Source of the DNA: Atherix ibis
Taxonomy: Eukaryota; Arthropoda; Insecta; Diptera; Athericidae
DNA length: 64,000 bases
NCBI GenBank assembly: GCA_958298945.1
Contig: OY282605.1
Coordinates: 34,388,811 to 34,452,810, forward strand
Reading direction: 5' to 3'
A program made the position numbers and the translations under genes. The notes under the pieces were generated by a model. It saw only the letters and a program-made list of their open reading frames with translations, was not told the origin of the DNA and made no database searches. Below, in pieces: positions 24,972 to 38,055 of the stretch (position 1 is the first letter of the stretch; each line of letters starts with the position of its first letter).

Positions 24972-27520
24972 TTCGGCAAAAGTTTCTTAACCACCACGTG
25001 CTCAAATAGACCAGCAGCACCCAATCACCTTTTACTGTTCTTAAAAACACTACTTTTAATTAATTTATACCGTATATCAAATACTGTAACTCTCCTATTC
25101 CTGTTATTAGGTGTATAAATTAAGCGATCGTTGCTTAAACTGGTATTTTAAGACCTATTAAAACGAGAAAAACTCTAGTTCGACTATTATTTCCGGTCCG
25201 ACCATAACCACAACTACTTAAAAATTGATACTAAATGCTCCGCTTTACCTATCGATTTTATGTCTAGACAGGATAATATAAGAAAGTGAAATATTTGTAC
25301 TTCTCGAAATAGCATTAAAAAAAAACATTTATTCTTCCCTAATGCTTAGAACACTTCGTAATTGTACTTGGAAAAAGGACATGCATGAAAATTACGTCTA
25401 CTTTTTTTAAATTTTTTTTTAAAAACTACTACTTATTTAAATTTACCATACATCATACTATATATTTAAAGAATTTATATAAGTTTTCAATTTACGAGCA
25501 TTTTAATTAGAGATTTTTGGAGAAATTTTGTTATTATCAAGGAAGTTGTATACTTTTAGCTTATATTGTATATTTAAAAATAGGTTAAAACTATTTTTTC
25601 CATTTCAAAATAAATCGTTTATAATGTAAATTTTATTTTTTATTTAAGAAAAAAAAAATTGAAAAATGTTCTAAATAATTTTCTAAAAATAAAGATTTGA
25701 CATGCACTTCAACATTCTTAAAATTTGATTAGCCAAAAAAAATATTTCGGATTCTGTAAATTAGACAAAAAAAAAATGTTTTGAATTTAAAATATTAACA
25801 AAAATCATATAAATATATCAACCACTAAATGTTGATAATAATTTTTATGTAAATAGTGAAAATATTCGATTGCAAAAGTTTTCTTATTTGTGGGCTCATT
25901 TTTCGTTTTGATATACCACATCTGCCATATTAAATATCGGAAATTTTTTGAATTTTTTCAAAATTAATCTAAGAAAGAAACAGCACTAATTGGTAATAAA
26001 ATTTCATATTTTATTATATTTAATACTGAATTTACATTTTTTAGATTTGAGTTTTAGCTGCACATTAGATAACGAATAATGTGCATTTAGAAAATAGACA
26101 AAATTCATATTATGGTTCAACTTTCACGAAAGCTTAAATAGGCCAGACAGATATCATTCTGCCTTAGACACTTCCAGAAAATCAATAAAATCCTCCTTTC
26201 ATCACATATTTTAGCACATAATAAATATTATTTTATATATAAGTACGCTCCCATTTCTTAGCTAGAAGTAGCTTCATATAATATTCCATTTTTAATGTTT
26301 ATCGATCTAGATTTGGGAGTGTGTTTTTAGAAGTGTACTTCTATAGATTATCATAGATTTTAGATAATGCATTATATAAATACCGAAATGGTCATTAAAA
26401 ATCTTAATTAATACGTAATAAAATAGTATCATCAAATCGTAATCAATGATATATGAGGTATCAACATTTCATCGATATTGAATATTAGAACTCTTAAAGT
26501 TATTTATTAATTTAATAACTTAATAAAATTTTATAGATATTGTCAGCATTCTAGACGGATTTATTTTAAGAATAAATCATTTTTTACTGATCAACTGATG
26601 AACAATACGAGTGTAAAAATATCAACGTGGGGAGTTTAGTTTCCATCATTTATATTTAATCTAATTAATCTAATAAAATTTAATTAAAAAAAATATATAA
26701 TTTTAAGTATTTGCTTATTTCAAAAACAAAAATTCTAGTTAGTTGATTATTCTAACAGAATAGAAATTACTATTACGTTTATAGCTATTATCATTAAACC
26801 AATTGAGAGAATATTTTTGGTGAGACAATATTAAAAAACTTTATTAAATTCGCGTTATTTGAACAACAGCGCTTTTATCTATTTAATATTTCAGAATATC
26901 TCTCACTACCATTTACCATTAAAGAACAATTTCTAACTAAATAACAACTTTCAAAGTACTACTAAATACTATTTACAAAAATGTACAATTTTATGACTAT
27001 CAAGGGACGTATTGAACAAAATGAAATATTTTATTCTGACTATAAATGCAGCTATTAAGCTTTCAAAAAGTTTGTCCTTACAAGATACTAAAAATATTCA
27101 CATTGATTAATAATTCCTTAATTATACTATTAGAAAATTATCAATAATTTATTAGTTAAGTTTTTGGTTAATTTGTTTCTATAAAATTTTAATTATCAAT
27201 TTTCATATGAAAATAAAAAGAGAAGTTTTTCCACGAAAATTATTCAATTTATTAAGTTGTGTTTAAGTATACTTATATCAAATAACTATTATAATAATAC
27301 TTATTTTTTAATGCTCGTAACTTTTTTATGATCATTAAAGACTTTGTACCAAAAAAAAGGTGCTTTCTCATACATTGAACTTAAACGTACTTACTTGTGA
27401 GGTAGTGTAGAAAAGCAATGAGACTCAGAGAAATTTGGCAATACTGTGGGCATTTTCCAACCTCAGGGCTTATAAATTATTCGCTAGAAGCACATATTTT
27501 CGATGACATAAATGATCGAA

Positions 27521-27569
27521 AATTGATTCCAAGAACGTCTTTAAAAAAATTTCGTCCTTGGAATCAATT
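27521..27569. repeat. 17-bp inverted repeat with one mismatch, 15-nt loop
   Basis: aattgattccaagaacg (27521-27537) pairs with cgtccttggaatcaatt (27553-27569); the single mismatch would be a G-U pair in RNA. It lies in a 70-codon plus-strand frame without a recognised domain. Confidence 0.7.
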
Positions 27570-27959
27570 AGCGGACGCACCCGATAGAACGAATGCTTAT
27601 AGGACAAACTGTCAACTAAATTTACAATAAAAAATACGAAGAAGGCACAAAAACAAGTTTTGATTGGACATTGAAGACACTTGGGTGTCAGCCATCTTCG
27701 CCAAAGATTTTAGTCGAAAAAAAGAATTTCTGTGACTCTCTAAGCTTCATATTCACCTGGTTTAAATTTGTGTGACTTTTTGTGTTCTTCAATATCAAAA
27801 AATAAGATCCGATTACAGTTGAAGCATTTCAGAACTTCGACAAAGGGTGGAAACAATATCTTTGGCGAGAATGGGAAGGCTTACTAGGACCCAAGAATTA
27901 CAGTCCGTAAGTCCATATCGGTTTTAGTAGAGCATTGTATAAAAGTACTTTGCTATCTA

Positions 27960-28910
27960 TAGTAAGTTTAGAAGATTAACATGGAACCCACATACAAGAC
28001 TTTATTTGTGATTGGAGATTGGAGTAGGATTTTGAATTTGGGATTAGAAAATTTCGGAAGCATGTTAGGAATTTCCGCTAGACGCAAGACATATCGGATG
28101 TATAAATGTTGAATATCGGATGTATAAATGTTGTAGAATATGGGTGCAAGCATTCTTCCCTGTAGAACACCAACTAATATCGGTGAGTTATTGCAGAGTT
28201 CGTTCATATTCGTTTACTTGGAATTACCGATTGGAAAGAAAGGATTTTAGAACTAGAAAATAGATAAAAGGGAGGATCCTCTTATGTTTAATAGAGTAAG
28301 ACCCGCGGTCAAACTCTATCAAAAGCTTAACTTATATAAAGAATTAAACCGGAACAGTTTGCTTTCTGATGGGAATGCAATGAAAGCGACAACTCGATGA
28401 CTCTACAGGATGGTGGAGTGCTCGGTGCGGAGGTTGGAAATTGAATATGAGGATTTCAGTAGGGGAGGACTATTTTTTTAAAAGATTTTCCAGAGCTTTA
28501 GAAGGAGAGTTGTTAGTCTTTAGGACGTGGGGCAGTTTATTGGGCTTAGCGATCATTTTGATAATGGAAAATTTCCAGAGAATTGAGAAACATACTGTTC
28601 GAAGGATGGGGTTATATAGTGTAGCAAGGAAGACTATTGCTCTTGTAAGAGCTTAATTTTTATGAAGGAGTTGGAATAAAATAGCCAAGGGCTTAGTTTT
28701 TGGAAAGGAGTTTGATTAAAATGGCAACTTCTGAATGGGTTATTACTTTTAGGGGAAGATTTATGGCCAAGGGAATGGACAGTTCTGCCTCGACTTTAGT
28801 ACAATAAGTCCTGTCTAGTATAGTCCCATGTAGAGTCAATGTTTTTGCAAGGTGTTCAGCAAATGCCTCTGTTTTATGTTTACCCGTTCTGGCCCAGTTT
28901 CCATCAGTTT
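27960..28910 (-). mobile_element. jockey-like LINE remnant, minus strand
   Basis: Reading leftward on the minus strand: N-W-A-R-T-G-K-H-K-T-E-A-F-A-E-H-L-A-K (near 28850-28905; compare W-A-R-S-x-K-E-K-A-x-x-F-A-x-H-L of jockey-type ORF2 just before the reverse transcriptase domain), W-K-F-S-I-I-K-M-I-A-K-P-N-K (near 28530-28570), S-K-A-L-E-N-L-L-K-K, and G-V-L-Q-G-R-M-L-A-P-I-F-Y-N-I-Y-T-S-D-I at 28100-28180 (compare P-Q-G-S-V-L-x-P-x-L-Y-x-I-Y-T-x-D-I). The F-A-D-D catalytic box is not visible. A 22-base tandem duplication lies inside. Heavily mutated and inactive. Confidence 0.72.
28090..28135. repeat. tandem duplication, ~22 bp, inside the LINE remnant
   Basis: 'atatcggatgtataaatgtt' occurs twice back to back, disrupting the reverse-transcriptase fragment. 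Confidence 0.75.
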
Positions 28911-31639
28911 TTTGTTAAGAGCGCTTTGTTTTTTTTATAAGATAATTATTGTTTTCTAGCAGTTCATAGAGTTCTATTTTTCATGAGTAGTGCAGTTTCT
29001 AAAGCATTCTTTATAGTTTATTCAGTTTTGTTTTGTCGTTGGGCATTCTTGTCTTGCGTTTTTCATTTTTATTTTAAAAAAAATAACAATTTTAATTGTT
29101 TTAAGTAAAATGTAAATTATCTTTAGTATATGAACCACCCTTTAGATATAAAAAGATATAAATCGTACTAAAATTTCTGCTCGTTTTTATAAAAAATAAT
29201 CAACTGGAGGGTATGTGTTATAGGAGAGCTCTCCAAAAAAATATCCTTCGAAAATTATTGTTAATTCTATATTTAATTGTTATTTTAATTTTAACATCAT
29301 TCATAAATCATTCATTACAAGCTATTTTGGCTATAAACTTTATTTTGTTATATGGTACAATTTTGATATTATTACCTATAAATTTTTAAGTGTTAATTTT
29401 GAAAAAAAAAATGGTTTAAAATAAAACACATATACACCTCAACACTGAAATCTTCTTATCTTTAAGATTGTTATTGTTTACCTTCTTGTTTTTGTTTTTT
29501 TTTTTTTTTTTTTTTTTGATAGCAAACTAAATATTTTGTACATGTTCGTTGAGTGATTAATGATGTAAGCATCTAAAGTATGAATGGTTTTATAGATTCT
29601 TTATAAGATGGCTTTTCTGATGAGGGGATTCAAAATACCTCCGTATTACTCTAGGGAGCATTACAATTATTACAGAACAAGAATGGGCTACAATAGCCAA
29701 AAGACTAAGGGTAGATGCTGGCTAAAGGACGAACAGCAGATGTCGGGGAATTGAGTTTTAAAATTCTAAATATAGAAATTATGGTTGTTTGAGTACGTTT
29801 TGAATTATGTTCATACTTACGAGTACATATCTCTTCAGCCTACGTAGTATGGATTGCATGCAATTGAGGAATCGGTTTCAGTTGCTCGTGGAAATGAGGG
29901 CGGCCTCGCTCCAGTCATCAGTCTGATAAGTGCTGACAATTGCAAGAAGACATTAATTGCAGCCGACTATTTAGAAATAGAGGTGCATTAGTGCTATGCA
30001 GACATCAACACTATGGTGGAAGCCGTTCCGCCCCGAACAGGAGCCCTTCGCTAATGTCCAGTATGACAGAATGCCATTAGTTTTCAAGGAGATGGCAGAC
30101 ACAACAACTTATTATCCTACCCTTCCCGTTGATGTTCCTGCCTTTAACTCGAACGATTCCCGTCACGTTTAATGCACGCAACAATGGCACTTTAGAATGA
30201 TGATACGCTCTTAAACTGCTCATGCTAGAAACATATTGTCCTCGAAAAGGAAAAATTACAAAAGGGAATACAATTTAGAAACAATGACAATAATGACAAA
30301 AAAAAAACAAACATTGTAGGTAATAATATTTAAAAATTGCATTAATGTATGGTAGAAAAAAAAACGCCAACACTTTTACAAATGATTGCCACTCGTTCGA
30401 TGTGCCGATATTGCAGTGCGTCTGCGAACTAGAATACTCGTTTTGGGAAGTTTGAGGATAGTATCTTTCGTAACCTTTGTTATGATAGCCCTGATTTATC
30501 ATGCTTATACCTACTCTGCTATTCTGGGATACCGTATTTGGGTAGATGATTCCAAATTCCATTTAATTCGGCAATATGTGTGACCAGTGGAGTAAGGAGT
30601 TGCGATAATAACGATTATGATGATGATAACATTTCTCATGTGTCCATTCTCGGATGTGCGATATGAAATATTTATGAGATTTGTATCGCCCACTAAGATA
30701 AATTGATGTCATCAAGAATATAAACGCTCGTTCCATTTTGGGCGAATATGTTTTGTGGTCGCTTTTTATGTGCTCAATGTTCACCATTCGTTTTGGGATG
30801 GCATTCATTCGTTCGTTAGACTCTTCCAACCACATTGATATAGTTGGCACTGGCGTTGTTAGTGTATGTTTTGGTATTGGTGGTCGATATTAGTGTTAGT
30901 ATTTTTTGTGGTTGTTGTTGTTATTGTTATATAACAAAACAGGCGCTAATGCAGTCAATGCCTAAACAATTTCAGTTTATTGTAAGCCTTTTCAGACCAT
31001 TTAACATTGCCCCGCATTGTGATACGAAGCGTTGTGGTGTCTTATGGAAAAGCTTTCAGGCAACTTTTATGACCAAGTCCGAAATTGTATTATACCATAG
31101 TTTTAGAAGATTGGAAATCTTTTGAATGACCAATAGTCCTATCTGCTTATCTTGTTTTCAAATAGTTTGCTCATATATCATTCCCTTGCTTGAAAAGGAA
31201 TAAAGTCCCAATAAATATACTAACTTTCTAATAGAACGATTACTGATTATTTGGTTTTATTAAAGAAGATAACGATAAACAGTTTAATACGAATATTTTT
31301 ATTATTTATTATTTATAAGAAAATACCATAAGAGTTTGTACCCATCTTGAAACTTTAAAAGAGAATAGTTCATTTTCTAGAATTTTTCGGTATCTTAAAA
31401 ATATTGGTGTTAGTCTACCTTTGTATGGCAGAAAACTATATTTTTTTTTATTACACAACAATTTTATTGTATTTTTTATGCACCAATGTTGTTTTCTTAA
31501 AATTAGTTGCTCAGGAGAAAGAGGGGGGAGGAGGGGAATCTGGTATATTTACAGGAATATCATTTTTCATCAAAAACTCGTTGGAGATGATGGCAAATTT
31601 TTCTTTTTCTTCGTTTTTCTTTTAGGGATTTTTTTTATA
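28911..31639. other. no recognisable gene
   Basis: Contains a 23-base T-run at 29495-29517 and a less AT-rich stretch at 29820-30190 with no open frame of note. Frames at 30275-31125 are short and overlap on both strands. The less AT-rich patch might be a regulatory region, but I see no specific site. Confidence 0.4.
29495..29517. repeat. poly(T) tract, 23 bases
   Basis: Uninterrupted T-run. It is not positioned as the tail of any LINE fragment identified here. Confidence 0.9.
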
Positions 31640-31880
31640 TACTTGTTTGACAGTTTGTCCACGAGGCGCTAATTTGATAGGTTTTATCTTCCACTGAATC
31701 ACGGGTCTCCAAAAATTTAAAAGAATTTTCCCCAAAAGCTCTTTTCAAATTTTCGTAAGCCAAACTCGAGGATTTCGCAAGCTTCGTATAAAGTTTGAAC
31801 GCTAATGTCTCATTACTTTTCTGTCGCACCTCATAAGTTAAAATATTTCGATTTTTCTTCTTTCTAGTACAATAAATACT
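31640..31880 (-). mobile_element. probable N-terminal fragment of a mariner-type transposase
   Basis: The minus strand reads E-V-R-Q-K-S-N-E-T-L-A-F-K-L-Y-T-K-L-A-K-S-S and then A-Y-E-N-L-K-R-A-F-G-E-N-S and T-R-D-S-V-E-D. This fits the paired HTH start of many mariner transposases (K-F-x-x-K-L-x-K-S-x-x-E-x-Y-x-x-L-x-x-A-F-G-E ... S-V-E-D). The R-S-G-R-P that normally follows is not clear. No catalytic domain is nearby. Confidence 0.4.
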
Positions 31881-34800
31881 CATCTTACAGGCAAAAAGAA
31901 TGAATCAATCTAATCGATTGCTAACATATTTAATTGAATTTGACTGTTAATTATTTGAACCTTTTAGGTTTAGTGTAAAAACATGGAATAGGCAACAGAA
32001 TATATGTGTAGACGAAAAGTTATTCACCTGTGATAATGAATTAATTTTTTCTAGTACGAAAATAGGCAACGTAAATAAATATTTTTCTTTAATAAATTGT
32101 CTAATAACTATTTCAGAATTTCTTTTTATATACAATATTATCAACTATTGTAGAAATGCAAGATTAGAATTTTCATATAATACAAATAATTTATTAATTC
32201 AATGATAATAAACAAAAATTTGCGACTTTAAATATTACCTACAATAGATTTAAATGGAAATAAATAGGACGTGCTCATCATGACTTTCGATTTACTTGAA
32301 AACTTTTCTATTTTATAGAGTTTTATTAAGTAAAAATTACTGTTTCAAGTCATTTTATAAATTAACAATTCCCTTGTAATTAAACTAAAATCATTTTCAT
32401 GTGATTCAGTCATTAATTATGTGCACAGAGTAAATTCCCTTACATGGTTGAACATCTTACAAAGAAAGTAGCAAGAGCATCATCCCTAAAAAGAAAATAC
32501 TTTCGTATCTGTACACACATGGTTGACATGATTTCGGCTGATGCATACCGATGAGTATCTACAAAATAAACTTTGATAATATGACGATGATGTTGTAGCC
32601 GAATTACGGGAATTCTATAATGATAAGTAACTGGGAGTTGATCTCATCTAGATCATTGTAATCAGTGCTTCTCATTAGTTGAAGAGGAGCATTGCCATTA
32701 TGGTCCAGAAAATGTCATATGTGGAACACTTGGGATAAAAAATACTTCTACTCAATTATCTTGGAAAAACATGTATGCAGATTTATTTCCATCCACCTAT
32801 CCATTAATTTATTTATCTATGCGCATCTGTATATTCCTGAGCATACCATCATCTAATCATCCAAAAGATACAGAATCTGTTCAAGCATGTCTCGGAAGAA
32901 TCTACTGAAGAAGCCACCGTTTTGGATAGTATACTCATAGCAATAGATCCCTTTAAACTACTATTCGGGACATCTTCCACCAATGAATTCGGTCGTCGGC
33001 CATGAATTACTTCTGAGCCGCTATATCATGAAACGCGCGCACGTGACATCCTTAAGTAGTGTTGACAGTTGATTTATCTCCTGTCCTAACAATTAATTAT
33101 CCTTGCCCTTTCCTTTGTTATTTCTTTTTAACAACAACCCATCGTTATTTTACTCTTATTGCTATTTTTATTATGCCACTGTGTCTGTAGCACGCGGACT
33201 CTTCTTGATTTAATTCGTTATTCGTTTACATGTGCTTGACGCAAAGGGTATATGGTATGCTTGTGTAAGTTGTGTTTATTTGCAGTGCGTATTAGGGCAA
33301 AATCTCTATTCTTGAAGCTGCCAAATCTTATTACTTCGGGGATGCCCACAACTCATTGGAACATTTCCGATAAACAGGGCCACTTCCAAATTCATGCCCA
33401 ACCATCTTCAAAAAAAAAACCTAACACTCGCCCGAGTAGTATAAGAATGATGTGTTTTCACAATGGGGATGGGGACGGCAATGACTATAAGAATGATGAA
33501 TCCGATAGCGTTAGCGATAGTATATAGTAGCGCCAGTCATACAGTTGCTCCAGTCGGTACTTATTCTGATGCTGATTCTGATACTGATGACGATTCTACC
33601 AGAGATATTTATAGAGTAACTAAGTAGATTAGGCATTAATGCCTGTAGATGTGTTCTAGTTGTGTGCCTTCTGTTGGACTCGGAAAGTAATTCGAAATGA
33701 ATTTATGGTTAGTTCATGGCATACTCAAATGTATGTTTTCGACAGCTAAAAACAAAGACAACGAATTGAAAGAATGAAAACTTCAAAACCACATAACTGA
33801 AAAGATACCAACAGTAATCGTACTATTTTTGGGGCAAATAAAAATGGAAATACGATAATTGAACTAAAGGCAATTCTGGAAAAACAGAAAAGAAGACACC
33901 AAATGGAAAATAGAGAGAGAGAGTAGAAAATGGAAATCATCGAAAATTCCTTACAATGATGTGCTGCTGTCTTATCTTATTTTTGTGTGTTTTTCTTCTT
34001 CAGAAAAAAAAAATATCCAAAAACTTTTAAATCGAAATTAACTGGAATCAGAAAAAGACGACAATAAAAAGTATAAAACAAAGTTCTGCAGTCATTTTAA
34101 TGGATTTCCTTCCATCTACCATCATCTTAAGTCAATTTCATTTCTATTAGGAAGAAGCCACATCTTAAATAGGCTATTCTCACATAAACCACAAAAGTTT
34201 CACCATCTTTCGGCGACATACGAGTGAGTATAAATAAAATTCTGTTCGAATCCAAGAAATCTCCGAATTTTATTTTATTTCATTATTTTGTGGCGGCTTA
34301 AAATCATTCGCTATCAACTTACTATTAGATGGATCCTTACAAACGATACATTCAACTAAGTAGATCCGACTATATATTTTCATTTTCAATTTTTGTCCTT
34401 TTGTTCGTTGCTTTTGGGAAATTTTATTACCTCAAAAGCTTTCTAAATTCAACGATTATATTAGCAAAGCTGAATCTCTTTTCAGAATACAATATTTTTC
34501 TGCATTCAATTTAATTCAAATCGTTTACTATTATTATTTCCAAGCAAGGATATATGTACATACTTATACTTTATTTCAAATTCAACTTTAATTACAAAAT
34601 ACTCGGAAAAATGTTCGTTTATTTTTTTCATTTTTAACCATTTAGAAACAGTTCGGGATTAGTAAAAATATCATTAAATATTCTTTGGTATTAATAAAAA
34701 TTGCTTATAATAAATTATGTTGGAAATTTTGTTAAGAAAAACTCGAGGAGGTTTTATATTATTTTAGTAGATTTAAATCCAAAAAAAAAAATAAAAATAA

Positions 34801-36188
34801 AAACGATGAAATAATTTTCTTTATTGTACTGAGAAGATACAAATTACTGGGTCGTAGGTACTCTGAAAAATTATAGTTAATGAATTAAAATAAATCGAGC
34901 ATTAATTATGGAATAAGACCTGTGCAAATTCGAAGCCGGAAGAGTGTGTGAAAATATACTAGTTGTCGTTGGGGACAAATGAAAATCATCTAATTTCTTG
35001 GTTGGGGATAATCATCCAGCTGGAATTTGGTAGCATAAATCAAAGCATAATAGGGTCGTTTAAAAAACTACACTAACGTTATTTATGTGACAGGTGTAAC
35101 GCACAACCGGAATCGGAAGATTTTGTCAGCATTTCCATCGACTCGTATATGTACCTGTAAAGGTTATATTATTTTCAAAGTATTCGTGAACTTAGAGGAA
35201 GCCCCAAATATGTACATTCATATTTATATATATTTAAATGGCAAATACTAGTGTACACAGAATATATATTTAGGTAAGGATATTTCTATGGTTGTCTTCT
35301 CAATATTAACGATAATAATACAATAGGCAGGGTGGATGCTATTTTGTATAGGCAGGGTGGATGCTATTTTGTATAGAGCCCAACCCATCCGCCAGGAAAC
35401 TATCCGAATGGAAATGAAATGCTGCACGAGTTCCGGCATTGCTAGCTAATTAAATATTAATGGAGATAATTAGAAAATTCAATTTTCCTTTAATTTCACG
35501 TAAATTAATATTACTAAAGCTTTCTTTATTTATCCCCATATATTAGCAAATTTATTTTTACATTCATTTCGAACGAAATTCACCTAAAATTCAGTTTATT
35601 TTTTTGGTTCTAGGAAATTTTGAAGGTTTTTTTTTCTTCATCGTATTGGGATTAATTTACTCTGACATATTTTCTACATTTAGATCGCATATTAAATTTG
35701 CAAAGAGTATTATTTTCATCTAAGATAAATAAATTATAATTAAATTCACTTCCTTGTACATAATCAGATATGATATTTGCAATTGCTTTAATTACAAGGC
35801 GACTTAACTAGGATTGCCTATAATGAAAATGATATTTTTATGGATTTTATTAGAGATCCTTCTCTCTGACTAAATTAAAAATAGAATTATTCGTGTATGC
35901 TTTTTGTTAATAATTAGAAGTGAAATTATTTTGGAACAGTTTTTATTTTATCAATATTATATGAGGTAGAATAGTGATTTAGTAGCATCTTTAAAAAAAA
36001 ATTGTTGTACAATTTACTTATGTGCTGTGGATTCTGCGGTAGTTTTTATGCCAATATGATACTATGGCAGCGTATCAATTATATTTTATAATAAAGATTA
36101 TTCAAATCATTTTCAGGAATATTAAAAAAAAACTATAGATAGTTAGCCAACTGAAATGAGTTTAGGTGAAAAATTTGAAATTTGTATT
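31881..36188. other. no recognisable gene
   Basis: AT-rich with a less AT-rich part at 32400-33700. A D/S-rich plus-strand stretch near 33470-33600 (repeated GAT codons) is low complexity and crossed by stops. A tandem 24-mer lies at 35325-35372. No transposon ends or domains were recognised. Confidence 0.4.
35325..35372. repeat. tandem duplication, 24-bp unit
   Basis: 'aggcagggtggatgctattt' plus 'tgtat' occurs twice head to tail. Confidence 0.85.
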
Positions 36189-36190
36189 TA

Positions 36191-37102
36191 TTGGGTTGTT
36201 CGGAAAGTAATTTCGTTGTTTCCCAACAGAGGACTTAATTGTATTTTTTCATAATCAACTTCATACTTAAACCGTATAATAATATGTATTTTTAACAGCT
36301 GTTATAGCAAGGCTTGCTTGTAAAAAAATTCGATTAAATATCCTTTTAAATATGGATAGTGAAAAAGAGCATTTTTGGCATATTTTTCTTTTTTACTATA
36401 GAAAAAATAGAAATGCTGTTCAAGCAAGAAAACAATTATCCGATGTTTATGGAAAAGATGTGTTAAGTGAGCGCTAGTACCAAAACTGGTTTTCTAAATT
36501 TTAAATCAGGCAATTTTGATATCGAGGATGCACCACGTTCTGGAAGCCCATTTGAAGCTGGTGCAGACACAATAAAGGTATTAATTGATGCAAACCGGCG
36601 AATAACAACTCGTGAGATCGTTGACAGATTAAATTTTTTGAATTCGAACATTCATTAGCATTTGAAACGGCTAGGTTTAATGTCAAAGCTAAACATATGT
36701 TGTTCCGTCGCATTGACGTTTGTGATTTGCTTCTCAAACGCCAAGAAAATAATTCATTATTGAAGCGTATCATCACTGGGGACGAGAAATGGGTTACCTT
36801 CAATAATGTTAAGTGCAAAAGATCCTGGGAGTAAAAAAGATGAACCGGCTTAAAGTCCTTCGAAAGCCAATATTAATCAAAAAAAATGTTATGCTATCTG
36901 TTTGGTAGGATTTCAAAGGAATCGTTTATTTTGAGCTTCTACCGAGCAACACAATGATCAATTCTGAAGTGTACTATTATCAGTTGGATAAATTGAATGA
37001 TTTACTTAAAGAAAAAATGCCAGAAAAAATATTAATTCACTATAAGAAAATCATCTATCATTTTTATTTAAAAAAAACGAAATTACTTTCCGGACAACCC
37101 AA
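36191..37102 (+). mobile_element. M2 irritans-like mariner, copy 1, internally deleted
   Basis: Inverted ends ttgggttgttcggaaagtaa (36191 onward) and ttactttccggacaacccaa (to 37102), nearly perfect over about 27 bases, with TA on both sides (36189-36190, 37103-37104). Transposase begins M-D-S-E-K-E-H-F at 36352 and reads D-A-P-R-S-G-S-P, D-A-N-R-R-I-T-T-R-E-I-V-D-R-L, L-K-R-I-I-T-G-D-E-K-W-V, L-L-P-S-N-T-M-I-N-S-E-V-Y. It then jumps from K-E-K-M-P-E straight to the extreme 3' end, so the H-x-D-N-A and S-P-D-x-x-P-S-D catalytic boxes are gone. Total 912 bp against about 1.3 kb for an intact element. Several stops and frameshifts; a non-autonomous relic. Confidence 0.92.
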
Positions 37103-37106
37103 TATT

Positions 37107-38055
37107 TGGATTGTCGAAAAAAAGTGTCTTAATTTGTATAAAGAACAAAATCATGTATGTATAATCCATTTAGCTCGATATCCTTGCGGCCATCTTTCAC
37201 AATTAGGTTTCCAATCCCCCATTCATTTAAGGACCTGTGAAAAAACTGAACAAGATGCTGATTTACATACGCACCTGAGGGCGCAAAGTCAGGCGATTAT
37301 GGTAGGTAACGAAACACATCCCTTCCAAGCTCCGATATTTTTTTGACGGGTAATCGAACGTGTGTGTGGTCTTGCGTTGTCGTAATGAAACACAACTCCT
37401 TTACGATTAACGACCTCCGGACGTTTCTGGATGATGGAAACGTTTAAACTGTTCAATTCTTAACAGTTAATTTCTGAATTGATTATTTGGTTCCTTGGTA
37501 GAATGTCAAAAAACGCGACACCTTAAAAATCCCACCACACGTAGAGCATAACCTTCCTCTAATAAATGTCTGCTTTAGATGTCCTTTGAGCCGGATAATC
37601 ATGTCGGAACCATCACCAGTTATCATCTTTAATAAGCATTGCCATCAAATGAACTTCTTTTAGTACATGAGCAATCCAAATATCGGGCTTACTTATGTAT
37701 CCCAGTTTCTACAGGTGTCTTTATTTAACCTCAGTTAGCTCTCCTATTACAAATAACCATTGTTAAGATCAAAATCATCAGAACAGAATTACCAGACGCT
37801 TTTGTTGAGCATTATTACCATAAGCTTTACGTAACTTTTCACAAACGCGTTCTTCGCTTTATAAAGTTTGGTTATCCATTTTCAATTTGTTGTAAAATCC
37901 GTAAAATTAATTAATTTTATTTTAAAACTAAAGCCAAAACTGTCAGCTATTAAATAATATAAAAATAATATAAATGCAAATAACTCTAGTACTTCGAAAA
38001 ATGCAGAGTCGCCATCTGTTACGAAAGTGCGTCATGACATTTTCGACAATCCTGC
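37107..38055 (-). mobile_element. M3 mariner remnant, minus strand
   Basis: Short inverted ends ggattgtcgaaaa (from 37108) and ttttcgacaatcc (to 38053). Minus-strand transposase pieces in order: E-E-R-V-C-E-K-L-R-K-A-Y-G-N-N-A-Q (near 37840), S-K-P-D-I-W-I-A-H-V-L-K-E-V-H-L (near 37660-37700), V-M-L-Y-V-W-W-D-F, G-V-A-F-F-D-I-L-P-R-N-Q-I-I-N-S-E (near 37480-37530), [21 protein letters not shown] (near 37345-37420, with the second catalytic Asp). The HTH-linker region and the third Asp box are lost. It starts 5 bases after the M2 copy. Confidence 0.82.

Larger units (their letters stand above)
21621..27959. other. no recognisable gene; long AT-rich stretch
   Basis: Very AT-rich, especially 25000-27400. 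Includes hairpins at 22414-22467 and 27521-27569, a direct repeat at 24112-24170 and 24452-24510, and a tandem 27-mer at 24918-24971. The frame at 22885-23217 (110 codons) has no recognisable domain and is interrupted by A-runs. I found no terminal repeats or transposase pieces here. Confidence 0.45.

Noticed and set aside
24812..25024. 70-codon minus-strand frame with repeated V-D-P-K-R-K
   Set aside because: The basic repeat is due to a 27-bp tandem duplication. No domain, no splice context and AT-rich surroundings.
29495..29517. Poly(T) as the tail of the LINE remnant at 28 kb
   Set aside because: That LINE lies on the minus strand, so its tail would lie to its left, not to its right.
31404..31672. 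Overlapping 70-80-codon plus-strand frames
   Set aside because: Phe-rich translations of T-rich sequence with no family resemblance.
33470..33620. Asp/Ser-rich stretch as an exon
   Set aside because: GAT-rich low complexity crossed by stops, with no flanking splice pattern or homologue recognised.
36954..37346. 130-codon plus-strand open frame
   Set aside because: A chance fusion: M2 transposase, its terminal repeat, then antisense M3.
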